From assembly GCF_014306135.1 (NCBI RefSeq), contig NZ_JACRWD010000001.1, forward strand, positions 124,001 to 188,000: DNA of 64,000 bases, read 5' to 3'. The stretch is from Paraclostridium hominis (lineage in GTDB: Bacteria > Bacillota > Clostridia > Peptostreptococcales > Peptostreptococcaceae). The notes beneath the pieces are model-generated. The model was not told the DNA's origin. It did no database searches and saw nothing but the letters and a program-made list of their open reading frames with translations. A program made the position numbers and the translations under genes. Positions 32,221 through 40,971 of the stretch are shown here, piece after piece. Each line of letters begins with the position of its first letter. The first letter of the stretch is position 1.

Positions 32221-33186
32221 ATGGAGCGTAAAGTTAGCCTTCTAATAAAGAATTATGAATCATTAAAAAATGTAAAGACTGAACCCTGTATTAAATTAAC
32301 ACTACATGAACGTGCACTTAAATATACACTAAAAGATAAATATATAAATTTTAAAGAAGTAAATGAATGTACAGACATTATAAGAGAAAGCACTTCAATA
32401 TTTTCAGATTTTAGAGGAGATATCTCTATAAATACAGCAATAATAATATCATTTCAATCACAATTCAAAGAAAGCTTAGAAGAAATTCTTAAAATACACA
32501 AAAAACTAAGACAAAATAAATTCTATTCAGGAGATTCTTTAGCACTAATCTCAAATATGATTTTTGAAAATAAAAATAAAATAGATATTGATGAATGTAT
32601 AGAAAAAACAAAATATGTATATGAATTTATGAGGAATAACCATCCGTTTTCAACATCTATAGATGATTATATCAACGCTTGTATAGTAGCTATTAATTCA
32701 CAAAATATAGATGAAGAATTAATTGATATGGAAGAGGCATATGTTTATTTATGTAAGAATGGTTTTTATAAAAATAATACACTAAAAAATTTATCTCAGG
32801 TAATTTCATTAACTAGAAAAAAAGAAGTTTGGGAAAAATGCATATATGTAAAAAAGGAATTAGAAAAAAATAATTGCAAATTTCATAAATTTGGATATCC
32901 ATTGATTGGAGTTATGGCATTTTTAGAAATAAAAGATATGAAAAGTACAATAGAAAAAATAAAAAATATATCAGATAAATTAAAAATATATAGGGGATAT
33001 GGAAGCTTTGCATTAGATGAAAATTATAGAAACATTATAGCAGGATTTTTAGTGATTCAAAATTATATATCTAATAAAGATAAAAATAGTATTTTAATAA
33101 GTAAAACAATTGATGATATAAATAAGGCTATGAATATAGCTATAATGACAGCAACTACAAGTTCAATAATTTTAAATAATATATGA
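32221..33186 (+). CDS. DUF4003 protein
   Basis: 321 residues, helical throughout, no membrane segment or signal. The pattern DISINTAIIISFQSQFKESL, YEFMRNNHPFSTSIDDYINA, LKNLSQVISL and FGYPLIGVMAFLEI is what I associate with DUF4003, a helical-repeat family found mainly in Bacillales and Clostridia. No known function. Start ATG 32221 with GGGGG 7 nt upstream; a TTG at 32185 lacks an SD. Last gene before the conserved prmA block. Confidence 0.75.
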   Translation: MERKVSLLIKNYESLKNVKTEPCIKLTLHERALKYTLKDKYINFKEVNECTDIIRESTSIFSDFRGDISINTAIIISFQSQFKESLEEILKIHKKLRQNKFYSGDSLALISNMIFENKNKIDIDECIEKTKYVYEFMRNNHPFSTSIDDYINACIVAINSQNIDEELIDMEEAYVYLCKNGFYKNNTLKNLSQVISLTRKKEVWEKCIYVKKELEKNNCKFHKFGYPLIGVMAFLEIKDMKSTIEKIKNISDKLKIYRGYGSFALDENYRNIIAGFLVIQNYISNKDKNSILISKTIDDINKAMNIAIMTATTSSIILNNI

Positions 33187-33204
33187 ACTTAATTTATACG
33201 TATA

Positions 33205-33246
33205 AAAAGATAGAGTTAAGTAAATTATTATTTAACTCTATCTTTT
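33205..33246 (+). terminator. Terminator after the DUF4003 gene
   Basis: AAAAGATAGAGTTAA / TTAACTCTATCTTTT, 15-bp stem. The next 160 nt hold only the prmA promoter region (TATAAT at 33358-33363 with a weak -35). Confidence 0.9.
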
Positions 33247-33407
33247 ATTTAATTATTATTAAATTTGGACATTGTATACAAAATTGAATTAGTTTGATAA
33301 TCTAAATATATGTATTAAAGTATAAAAGATTATTTTAAAAGACAATAATAAATATGATATAATAAAGTTTACGAAAAACTGGAATTTTAAAAGGAGCGTG
33401 TACATAA

Positions 33408-34349
33408 ATGAAATGGGCAGAAATTACAATAAAAACAACAACTGAAGCAGTTGAAGCTATAACTAATATATTATATGAGCAAAATGTAGGAGGAGTTTCT
33501 ATAGAAGATCCTAAAGATTTCAAATTCCAAAAGAAAAATGAATATGATTGGGATTTCGTTGAAGAAGAAATATTTAACAGCGGATACGATGGAGTTATAA
33601 TAAAAACTTATATAACAGAAGAAAGAGACGTTACGGATGATATTAAATTAATAAAAGAAAAGATAGACGGTCTTAAAGAATTCGGAATAGATGTAGGAGA
33701 AGCTATAGTAGAACTTTCTCAAGTAGATGAAGAAGATTGGGCTAATGAGTGGAAAAATTATTACAAGCCAACTAAAATAGGTGAAAAAATAGTAGTAAAA
33801 CCAACTTGGGAAGAATATGAAAAAGCTGAATCTGACTTAATAATAGAACTAGACCCAGGAATGGCTTTTGGAACAGGAACTCATGAAACTACAAGCATGT
33901 GTATAAGAGAGTTAGAAAAATACGTTAAGCCAGAATCAAAGGTATTTGATATAGGATGCGGAAGTGGGATACTTGCAATAGCAGCAGCAAAACTTGGAGC
34001 TAAAGATGTATTAGCAGTTGACTTAGATGAAGTAGCTGTAAAAGTATCTAAAGAAAACATAGAGTTAAATAAAGTAGAAGGTAGTGTAACTGCACTTCAC
34101 GGAAACTTAATGGAAGTTGTAACTGATAAAGCTGATATAGTAGTAGCAAACATTATAGCAGATATAATAAAAATATTAGCTAAAGATATAAAACAATTCA
34201 TGAAAGATGATGCAGTATTTATATCTTCAGGAATAATACACGCTAAGGTAGATGAAGTTAAACAAGCTTTAACTGAAAATGGACTTGAAATAGTACATGT
34301 AGAATCTTTAGGTGAGTGGAATGCTATAGTATCTAAAATAGCAAAGTAG
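33408..34349 (+). CDS. prmA: Ribosomal protein L11 methyltransferase PrmA
   Basis: 313 residues. The N-terminal L11-recognition domain begins MKWAEITIKTTTEAVEAI. A linker with VDEEDWANEWKNYYKPTKIG and LDPGMAFGTGTHETTSMC is followed by the SAM-binding motif FDIGCGSGILAIAAAKLGA and the catalytic-loop motif VVANIIADII. It trimethylates L11 lysines and N-terminus in the cytoplasm. First gene of prmA-rsmE-mtaB, which in many Firmicutes directly follows dnaJ; here some 24.7 kb lies between them. SD AAAAGGAG. Confidence 0.96.
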   Translation: MKWAEITIKTTTEAVEAITNILYEQNVGGVSIEDPKDFKFQKKNEYDWDFVEEEIFNSGYDGVIIKTYITEERDVTDDIKLIKEKIDGLKEFGIDVGEAIVELSQVDEEDWANEWKNYYKPTKIGEKIVVKPTWEEYEKAESDLIIELDPGMAFGTGTHETTSMCIRELEKYVKPESKVFDIGCGSGILAIAAAKLGAKDVLAVDLDEVAVKVSKENIELNKVEGSVTALHGNLMEVVTDKADIVVANIIADIIKILAKDIKQFMKDDAVFISSGIIHAKVDEVKQALTENGLEIVHVESLGEWNAIVSKIAK

Positions 34350-34358
34350 GTGGAATTC

Positions 34359-35111
34359 ATGGATAGATTTTTTGTAGAAAAGAAAAATGTAAACCTTGAA
34401 AACAACACATGTATCATAGAAGGTGAAGATGTAAAACATATTTCTAAGGTTTTAAGATGTAGAGTTGGTGAAGAATTAGAAATATGTGATAATGACAACA
34501 ATGAATATATATGTGAAATAACTAATATAGATAAATCTCAAGTTAATCTTAATATATTAAAACGTGTTGATATAAAAAGAGAATCAGATTTAAAAATAAA
34601 AGTATATCAAGGTCTTCCAAAAGGGCCTAAAATGGAAATGATACTTCAAAAGTTAACTGAAGTTGGAGTTGATGAAATAATATTAGTTCAAACTAAAAGA
34701 ACTGTTGTTAAAGTAGATGACAAAAAAGAAGATAAGAAAATCGAAAGATGGGAAAGAATAATCTATGAAGCAGCTAAGCAAAGTAAGCGTGGAAAAATTC
34801 CTAAATTAAGAGGGGTTTTAAGCTTTAAAGAAGCTTTAGCTGATATGAAAGAAAATGACTTTAACATAGCTCCATATGAAAATGAAAAAACAAAAACGAT
34901 AAAACAAGCCATAAAAGGAAAAGACATAAATAATATAGGTATTTTCGTAGGACCAGAAGGTGGATTTGAAGATACTGAAATTAATGCTATAGAAGAAATA
35001 GGTGGACAATCAGTTTCTCTTGGACCAAGAATATTAAGAACTGAAACAGCATCACTTGTAGCTTCATCTATAGTATTATACGAATTAAGCGACTTAGGAG
35101 GAGGCGAGTAA
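34359..35111 (+). CDS. rsmE: 16S rRNA m3U1498 methyltransferase RsmE
   Basis: 250 residues. N-terminal PUA-like domain (DRFFVEKKNV, DVKHISKVLRCRVGEE), then the SPOUT knotted domain with QGLPKGPKMEMILQKLTEVG, AAKQSKRGKIPKL, FVGPEGGFEDTEI and SLGPRILRTETASLVAS. RsmE methylates U1498 of 16S rRNA. The start is ATG 34359 with AGGTGG just upstream; a GTG at 34350 falls inside the SD. It begins 9 nt after prmA and ends 1 nt before mtaB, a tight operon. Confidence 0.96.
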   Translation: MDRFFVEKKNVNLENNTCIIEGEDVKHISKVLRCRVGEELEICDNDNNEYICEITNIDKSQVNLNILKRVDIKRESDLKIKVYQGLPKGPKMEMILQKLTEVGVDEIILVQTKRTVVKVDDKKEDKKIERWERIIYEAAKQSKRGKIPKLRGVLSFKEALADMKENDFNIAPYENEKTKTIKQAIKGKDINNIGIFVGPEGGFEDTEINAIEEIGGQSVSLGPRILRTETASLVASSIVLYELSDLGGGE

Positions 35112-35112
35112 A

Positions 35113-36414
35113 GTGAAAAAGGTAGCTTTTTATACTTTAGGATGTAAAGTAAATCAATATGAAACAGAAGCTATGCTTGAGATGTTTAAAAAAGATGGAT
35201 ACACTCAAGTAGATAGCGAAGAGTTTGCTGATGTTTATGTTATAAACACTTGTACAGTAACTCATATGAGTGATAGAAAATCACGTCAATATATAAGAAG
35301 AATGAAAAAGAAAAATCCAGAAGCAATAATAGCAGTTGTTGGATGTTATTCTCAAGTTTCACCAGAAGAAATACTTGAAATAGAAGAAGTAAACTTAGTT
35401 ATGGGTACTAACGAAAGAAGACAAATAGTTGAAGAAATTAAAAAACTTGATGCTTCTAAAAAAGCTAGTACAGTTGATGATATAATGAAAGTTAGAGCTT
35501 TTGAAGAAATAGAAATAAATCAAACTAATGGAAGAACTAGAGCATTTATGAAAATACAAGATGGATGCGATAGATTCTGTTCTTACTGTATAATACCTTA
35601 TGCTAGAGGTGGTAAAGTAAGAAGTAGAGATTTAGAAAGTGTAGTAAATGAAGCAAATAAATTAGTTGATAATGGGTATACAGAAATAGTTCTAACAGGT
35701 ATACACGTTGCATCTTACGGAAAAGATGTAACTGATGCAGAAATTAATTTATTAAGTGTTATAAAAGCTATAAATGAAATAGAAGGTGTGAAAAGAATAA
35801 GATTAAGTTCAGTTGAACCACTTCTTATGACTGATGAATTTATAGATACAGTTTCTAAAATGCCAAAAGTATGTCCACATTTTCATTTATCACTTCAAAG
35901 TGGATGTGATGAAACACTAAAGAGAATGAATAGAAGATATACAACTAAAGAATATAAGGAAATAGTTCATAAATTAAGAGAAAAAATGCCTAATGTAGCA
36001 ATAACTACAGATGTAATAGTAGGATTCCCTGGAGAAACTAATGATGAGTTTAATCAAACTTATAAGTTTTTAAGTGATGTTGAACTTTCACAAATGCATA
36101 TATTTAAGTATTCACCAAGAAAAGGAACTCCAGCTGCTACTATGGAAAATCAAATAGATCCACAAATGAAGCATTTAAGAAGTGACAAATTAATAGCTTT
36201 AAATAAGAAAAACTTCAATAAGTTTGCAACTAGGTTTATAGGTGAAGAATTTGAAGTTTTATTTGAACAAAACATAGGAGATAACAAATACGAAGGATTA
36301 ACTCCTAACTATATAAGAGTAGTAGTTGAAAGTGATGAAGATATACAAGGTAAAATACTAAATACTAAAATATCTGATGTAAAAGATGAATACGTAGAAG
36401 GAATTTTAGTATAA
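35113..36414 (+). CDS. mtaB: tRNA t6A37 methylthiotransferase MtaB
   Basis: 433 residues. N-terminal UPF0004 domain with the three cluster cysteines (TLGCKVNQYE, INTCTVTHMSDRKSRQ, VVGCYSQV), radical SAM motif DGCDRFCSYCIIPYARG, and a C-terminal TRAM domain. It converts t6A37 to ms2t6A37 in tRNAs reading ANN codons, as YqeV does in B. subtilis. GTG start at 35113 with GGAGG upstream inside the rsmE end. Third gene of the prmA operon. Confidence 0.96.
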   Translation: MKKVAFYTLGCKVNQYETEAMLEMFKKDGYTQVDSEEFADVYVINTCTVTHMSDRKSRQYIRRMKKKNPEAIIAVVGCYSQVSPEEILEIEEVNLVMGTNERRQIVEEIKKLDASKKASTVDDIMKVRAFEEIEINQTNGRTRAFMKIQDGCDRFCSYCIIPYARGGKVRSRDLESVVNEANKLVDNGYTEIVLTGIHVASYGKDVTDAEINLLSVIKAINEIEGVKRIRLSSVEPLLMTDEFIDTVSKMPKVCPHFHLSLQSGCDETLKRMNRRYTTKEYKEIVHKLREKMPNVAITTDVIVGFPGETNDEFNQTYKFLSDVELSQMHIFKYSPRKGTPAATMENQIDPQMKHLRSDKLIALNKKNFNKFATRFIGEEFEVLFEQNIGDNKYEGLTPNYIRVVVESDEDIQGKILNTKISDVKDEYVEGILV

Positions 36415-36454
36415 TATGTAGAAATAAATAATATAACAGATGGGAGGTGTAAGT

Positions 36455-36802
36455 ATGAGTTGTATATTTTGCAAAATAATAAATGGAGAAATACCATCAA
36501 ATAAAGTTTATGAAGATGATAAAGTCTTAGCTTTTAATGATATAAATCCAGTTGCACCGTTTCATGTTTTAGTTATACCTAAAAAACATTACGAATCTAT
36601 ATTAGATATAGATGATAATGATATGGAAATAATTGCACATATTCATAAGGTTATTAATAAATTAGTAAAAGAAAAGGGATATGATAAAACTGGATTTAGA
36701 ATAATAAATAACTGTGGAAGTGATGGATGCCAAGAAGTTAAGCATATTCACTACCATGTATTAGCTGGAAAGAAACTAGATTGGTACGACGCTTGTAAAT
36801 AA
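36455..36802 (+). CDS. HIT-family nucleotide-binding hydrolase (HinT-like)
   Basis: 115 residues. CIFCKIINGEIPSNKVYEDD, the central NDINPVAPFHVLVIPKKHY and the histidine triad HIHYHVLAG identify a HinT-type purine nucleoside phosphoramidase. The CxxC in the first residues is common in bacterial members. ATG 36455 follows GGGAGGTG. It lies in the same run as mtaB and precedes rpsU, its usual Firmicute position. Confidence 0.95.
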   Translation: MSCIFCKIINGEIPSNKVYEDDKVLAFNDINPVAPFHVLVIPKKHYESILDIDDNDMEIIAHIHKVINKLVKEKGYDKTGFRIINNCGSDGCQEVKHIHYHVLAGKKLDWYDACK

Positions 36803-36846
36803 GTTTTTATAAATTAAAATTTTAACTGTATTATTCATAAAAATAC

Positions 36847-36875
36847 TTGAAAAATTAAAAAAATTAGTTTATAAT
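36847..36875 (+). promoter_or_regulatory. Promoter of rpsU
   Basis: TTGAAA (36847-36852), 17-nt spacer, consensus TATAAT (36870-36875). Confidence 0.85.
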
Positions 36876-36881
36876 AAACAA

Positions 36882-36966
36882 AGTGTGAGGTTGTAATGCA
36901 TATTATGCAGATATAATCGAGTTACAGTCCCAGCATAATTTGCGCTATCGGAGGGAGGGAAAAAGA
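36882..36966 (+). promoter_or_regulatory. Structured rpsU mRNA leader
   Basis: About 85 nt between the promoter and the rpsU ATG, richer in GC than its surroundings. TGCAT/ATGCA (36897-36909) can form a hairpin enclosed by TGTAA/TTACA (36892-36896 with 36922-36926). TTATGC in it can alternatively pair with GCATAA at 36933-36938, giving mutually exclusive folds. The SD GGAGGGAGG follows. This suits an autoregulated ribosomal-protein leader; I do not recognise it as a named Rfam class. Confidence 0.45.
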
Positions 36967-37146
36967 ATGTCAGAAGTAAGAGTAAGAGAAAACGAAACAT
37001 TAGACAGCGCTTTAAGAAGATTTAAGCGTTCATGTGCTATGTCTGGCATAATGTCTGAAGTAAGAAAAAGAGAACACTATGATAAGCCAAGCGTAAGACG
37101 TAAGAAAAAAGCTGAAGCTGCAAGAAGAAAAAACGCTAAGAAATAA
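36967..37146 (+). CDS. rpsU: 30S ribosomal protein S21
   Basis: 59 residues: SEVRVRENETLDSALRRFKR then the very basic KPSVRRKKKAEAARRKNAKK end. Typical size and sequence for Firmicute bS21, which supports initiation on the 30S platform. ATG 36967 with GGAGGGAGG upstream; an upstream ATG at 36940 lies inside the leader. The yqeY gene follows 26 nt later, the usual order. Confidence 0.97.
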   Translation: MSEVRVRENETLDSALRRFKRSCAMSGIMSEVRKREHYDKPSVRRKKKAEAARRKNAKK

Positions 37147-37172
37147 TTTTTGTAGATAAGAGGTGAAGGGAT

Positions 37173-37616
37173 ATGTCCCTTAAAGCAAAGTTGCAAGAAG
37201 ACTTAAAACTTGCTATGAAAAACAAAGATACAGTTAAAAAATCTGTTGTTACTTTAATAAGAGCTGCAATCAAACAGCAAGAAGTTGATACTAGAGTAGA
37301 ACTTGATGATGACGCTATTATAGACGTAATAACAAAGCAGTTAAAGCAACGTAGAGATGCTATGACTGAATTTGCTAAAGCATCAAGAGATGACTTAGTT
37401 CAAGAAGCTGAAGCTGAGATTGAAGTATTAATGGAATACCTACCTCAACAGCTGAGCAAAGAAGAATTAAATGAGATAGTTAAAGAAACTATATCTGAAG
37501 TAGGAGCTACTTCTATGAAAGATATGGGTAAAATCATGGCAGCTATAAAACCTAAAACAAAAGGTAGAGCTGACGGAAAAATGATAAATGAGTTAGTTAA
37601 ATCTAACTTACAATAG
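37173..37616 (+). CDS. yqeY: YqeY / GatB-YqeY domain protein
   Basis: 147 residues. MSLKAKLQEDLKLAMKNKDT, SVVTLIRAAIKQQEVD, VLMEYLPQQLSKEEL and the end GKIMAAIKPKTKGRADGKMI define the YqeY family, related to the tail domain of the GatB amidotransferase subunit. It may interact with tRNA, but the exact role is not settled. SD AGAGGTGA. Co-transcribed with rpsU, closed by a strong terminator. Confidence 0.94.
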   Translation: MSLKAKLQEDLKLAMKNKDTVKKSVVTLIRAAIKQQEVDTRVELDDDAIIDVITKQLKQRRDAMTEFAKASRDDLVQEAEAEIEVLMEYLPQQLSKEELNEIVKETISEVGATSMKDMGKIMAAIKPKTKGRADGKMINELVKSNLQ

Positions 37617-37619
37617 ATT

Positions 37620-37652
37620 AAAAAGCCTAGAGCAAAAGCTCTAGGCTTTTTG
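37620..37652 (+). terminator. Terminator of rpsU-yqeY
   Basis: AAAAAGCCTAGAGC / GCTCTAGGCTTTTT stem with an AAAA loop. Confidence 0.95.
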
Positions 37653-37733
37653 CTTTGTCCAAAAAAATAGTAATAACTTTAAATATTTGTACATATTTAT
37701 AAATTAAGTATAGATAAGGAAAGGGTGAATTCA

Positions 37734-38231
37734 TTGATTGTATCTGCAAAAGATATAAAAAAATTTATAGTAAGTGTTTTAATACCGCTTATAATAGGTT
37801 TCTCAAGTAATTTTATAGCAGAGATTATAAGTAAAACAGATTCAAATATTCAGTACTTAGAGTTAATAAAGCCAGGATTTTTCCCTCCTCCATACATATT
37901 TCCTATAATATGGACTATTTTATATATACTTATGGGAATATCAGCATATTTAGTTTCTAAAAAAGATTTAAACTCTCTTAAAGTTAGAGATGCTATGTTT
38001 TATTACTATTTACAACTAGGATTAAATTTTATATGGTCTATATTATTCTTTGGATTAGGGCTTAGACTTACATCACTAGTTGTTATAGGAATTATGATAG
38101 TTGTGGTTATGGTAATGATAATTAAATTTACTAAAGTTGACAAAAGAGCGGCTTATTTAAATCTATTGTATTTAGCTTGGTTATTTTATGCTTTCTTTTT
38201 AAATTATGTTATATGGTCAATAAATAGATAA
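37734..38231 (+). CDS. TspO/MBR-family membrane protein
   Basis: About 165 residues with five transmembrane helices. Signature residues: KPGFFPPPYIFPIIWTILYILMG (W-x2-P, first loop and TM2), LNFIWSILFFGLGLR, AAYLNLLYLAWLFYAFFLNY. TspO proteins bind porphyrins and related ligands in membranes; bacterial roles vary. Start: TTG 37734 fits the SD (GGGTGA); the in-frame GTG at 37725 lies inside it. Tetrapyrrole genes are not adjacent. It sits between yqeY and yqfC, where it is not usually found. Confidence 0.88.
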   Translation: MIVSAKDIKKFIVSVLIPLIIGFSSNFIAEIISKTDSNIQYLELIKPGFFPPPYIFPIIWTILYILMGISAYLVSKKDLNSLKVRDAMFYYYLQLGLNFIWSILFFGLGLRLTSLVVIGIMIVVVMVMIIKFTKVDKRAAYLNLLYLAWLFYAFFLNYVIWSINR

Positions 38232-38232
38232 A

Positions 38233-38261
38233 AAATAAAAGCCGATCTGGCTTTATTTTTT
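38233..38261 (+). terminator. Terminator after tspO
   Basis: AAAAGCC / GGCTTTA hairpin with GATCT loop and T-rich tail. Confidence 0.75.
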
Positions 38262-38377
38262 ATTAAATAAAAAGTCCCCAAATTTATATTTAGTACATAG
38301 TATTATATATAGTTTACTTATTAATACAAGTAATTAAAATTATGAATATACATAGAATATATTAAGGGGGTATAAGT

Positions 38378-38614
38378 ATGATAGAGGTTCCAACTGATTT
38401 ACAGGTAAATCAGCCAAGTGTAACTATATTGAGCAATTCATTTATAAGTATAGAAAACTATAAGTCTATTCTTGAGTATGATATAAACTTAATTAAAATA
38501 AAAACTAAGATAAATACTATAAAAATAAGTGGAGATAAAATGTATCTAAAGTACATTACAGATACAGAAATAGGAATAAAAGGGATTATATATAGTGTAG
38601 AATACACTACATAA
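38378..38614 (+). CDS. yqfC: Sporulation protein YqfC
   Basis: 78 residues. VTILSNSFISIENYKSILEY then INLIKIKTKINTIKISGDKM fit the YqfC/YabP-type small sporulation proteins (one beta-rich domain). In B. subtilis yqfC and yqfD are under sigma-E in the mother cell. Position directly before yqfD supports the call. SD AAGGGGGT. I see no clear sigma-E promoter upstream by eye. Confidence 0.9.
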   Translation: MIEVPTDLQVNQPSVTILSNSFISIENYKSILEYDINLIKIKTKINTIKISGDKMYLKYITDTEIGIKGIIYSVEYTT

Positions 38615-38627
38615 GGGGGAGTTACTT

Positions 38628-39947
38628 TTGATAAGTTATATTAGGGGATACTATGTGATAACTGTAGAGGGTATAAATACTGAAAAGTTTTTAAATATTC
38701 TTATAAGAAACAAAATAAATATATATGAAGTTAAACGTGTAACAAATACTAAAATTGAAATTAAATTGGATAGAAAAGATATTAAAGCTTTTAAAAAAAT
38801 ATATAGAAATAGTAAATATGATATTAAAGTAAAGCAAAAAATGGGATTACCTTTTTTAGCTAAAAGAATATATAAATATAAGGGAATGTGGATTTGTGCC
38901 ATAATTTCCTTATTAATTTTAATGAGTACATCGATGTTTGTAACGGATGTTTATATACAAGCACCAGAAGGCATAGATAAGGTGCTTGTAAGAAAAGAAT
39001 TAGAAAAAGCTGGCGTTAAGCCTGGGGTTTACAAAAAAAGCATAGATAGAAAACAAGTAAGAGATATTGTTATGGGAAAATTTGATGATATAGCATACGT
39101 TTCTATAAATGTAAAAGGAACTAATATATTTGTTACAGTTACTAAAAAAGATGAGTCTCTAAAAGAGAAAAAAGAAACCAATTATTGTAATGTAATTGCT
39201 AAGAAAAATGGTATAATAGATAAAGTAATACCAAGAAGTGGGAATCAGGTAGTTAATGTTGGAGATATAGTAAGAGAAGGTGATGTATTAGTTTCTGGAG
39301 CTAATACAAAGTCTATCCCAGAAGTTTGGGCTGTTACTTTTTACGAATCTAAGCAAAGTGCAAGTTACATAGATAAGGTAAAAGTAAAAACTGGAAACAA
39401 AAAAACTATATATACTCTTAGATTTTACAATAAAAAATATACATTAAGACGAAATATAAATTATAAAAACTATGAAATAGAAAATAAAGATTATGAATTA
39501 AAAATTGGAGATTATACTTTCCCGTTAAAAATACAAGCTAGCACTTTTTATGAAGTTAACATAAAAGAAGTAAAAAGAGACAAAAATAAAGTTAAAAAAG
39601 ATTTAGAAAAAAAAGCTCTTAAAGATTTAGAATACAACATGCCAGTTGATACTAGAATAAAAGATGTAGAACATCAACATAAAGTAAAAAATGGTAAACT
39701 TGAATACATATTAACTGTTAAAACTTTAGAAAATATAGCTAAAGTACATTCTTTAAGTAAATCAGAAGCAGAGGAATTAATAAGACAAGAAAATGAGAAA
39801 AAACAAAAAGAAGATGAAGCAATACCTTCAAATCCACAAAAAAGACCTATAAATGACATAAGAAATGAATTTGAGGATATAAATAAAGATAAGGACAATG
39901 AAAATAAAGATAAAAATAAAAAGGAACTAGAAACAAGGGATAACTAA
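38628..39947 (+). CDS. yqfD: Sporulation protein YqfD
   Basis: 439 residues. The soluble N-terminal about 85 residues (RGYYVITVEGINTEKFLNIL) are followed by a single transmembrane helix (WICAIISLLILMSTSMFVTD) and an extracytoplasmic part with PRSGNQVVNVGDIVREGDVL typical of YqfD. The last about 50 residues are a charged Lys/Asp/Glu/Asn tail. YqfD is needed for sporulation and shares its fold logic with spore engulfment proteins. TTG start at 38628 with AAGGGGGA 8 nt upstream. It starts 14 nt after yqfC. Confidence 0.94.
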   Translation: MISYIRGYYVITVEGINTEKFLNILIRNKINIYEVKRVTNTKIEIKLDRKDIKAFKKIYRNSKYDIKVKQKMGLPFLAKRIYKYKGMWICAIISLLILMSTSMFVTDVYIQAPEGIDKVLVRKELEKAGVKPGVYKKSIDRKQVRDIVMGKFDDIAYVSINVKGTNIFVTVTKKDESLKEKKETNYCNVIAKKNGIIDKVIPRSGNQVVNVGDIVREGDVLVSGANTKSIPEVWAVTFYESKQSASYIDKVKVKTGNKKTIYTLRFYNKKYTLRRNINYKNYEIENKDYELKIGDYTFPLKIQASTFYEVNIKEVKRDKNKVKKDLEKKALKDLEYNMPVDTRIKDVEHQHKVKNGKLEYILTVKTLENIAKVHSLSKSEAEELIRQENEKKQKEDEAIPSNPQKRPINDIRNEFEDINKDKDNENKDKNKKELETRDN

Positions 39948-39959
39948 GGAGGACATAAA

Positions 39960-40961
39960 TTGATAGTACAAAAGAGTTTTGAAATAACTGATGATAAATT
40001 TGAAAGAGAATTATTTGGAAACTTTGATGAAAATATACAAATCATAGAAAGAAGTTTAAATGTAGATGTACTTTTAAGAGAAGGTAATATAGTCTTAATA
40101 GGTCAATCTAAAAATGTAGACAAAACTATAGAATTTATAAATGAACTATATAAGAATTTTAAAAAAGGCAAAACTCTAGATAAACAAAGTATTAATTATG
40201 CTATATCACTATTAATGGAAGGCAATAAAGAGCAAATAGAAGAACTAGAAGACACTATAGCAGTAACTAAAAAAGGAAGAGAAGTAAAACCAAAAACAAT
40301 CGGTCAAAAACACTATATAAATCTTATTAGAAACAATGATATAACTCTTGGTGTAGGGCCTGCAGGTACTGGTAAAACTTATTTAGCTGTAGCTATGGCA
40401 GTTAGAGCATTTAAAAAAGATGAAATAAGTAGGATAATACTAACAAGACCAGCTGTTGAAGCAGGAGAGAGTTTAGGATTTTTACCAGGAGATTTAAAAG
40501 ATAAAGTAGACCCATATTTAAGACCTTTATATGATGCATTATTTGATATGCTAGGAGATGAAAAGTGTGCTAAATACCTAGAAAGAGGTATAATAGAAGT
40601 TGCTCCATTAGCATTTATGAGAGGTAGAACTTTAGACAATGCTTTTATAATACTAGATGAAGCACAAAATACAACTCCAGAACAAATGAAGATGTTTTTA
40701 ACTAGACTTGGTTTTGGGTCAAAAGCTGTAGTTACAGGGGATTTAACACAAATAGATTTACCAAGTAAAACAAGAAGTGGTCTTATACAGGCTATGGATG
40801 TTTTAAAAGATGTAGATGGAGTTGGTATAAATAAGTTTACTGAAAAAGATGTTGTAAGACATGAATTAGTTCAAAGAATAATAAAAGCCTATGAAAAGTA
40901 TGATGAAAAACAAGAAGAAAAAAAGATATCTAAAGAAGAAAGAAACAAAAGAAAGAAATAG
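39960..40961 (+). CDS. phoH: PhoH-like ATPase
   Basis: 333 residues. Walker A GVGPAGTGKTYLAVAMAV, Walker B FIILDEAQNTTPEQMKMFL and the nucleotide-sensor VTGDLTQIDLP mark the PhoH ATPase domain. An N-terminal KH-like region precedes it (INELYKNFKKGKTLD). PhoH and the endoribonuclease YbeY act in related RNA-maturation steps, and the genes adjoin here. TTG start 39960 with AAGGAGG. In many Firmicutes the pgpH gene stands between phoH and ybeY; here it does not. Confidence 0.94.
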   Translation: MIVQKSFEITDDKFERELFGNFDENIQIIERSLNVDVLLREGNIVLIGQSKNVDKTIEFINELYKNFKKGKTLDKQSINYAISLLMEGNKEQIEELEDTIAVTKKGREVKPKTIGQKHYINLIRNNDITLGVGPAGTGKTYLAVAMAVRAFKKDEISRIILTRPAVEAGESLGFLPGDLKDKVDPYLRPLYDALFDMLGDEKCAKYLERGIIEVAPLAFMRGRTLDNAFIILDEAQNTTPEQMKMFLTRLGFGSKAVVTGDLTQIDLPSKTRSGLIQAMDVLKDVDGVGINKFTEKDVVRHELVQRIIKAYEKYDEKQEEKKISKEERNKRKK

Positions 40962-40971
40962 GAGATGCATT

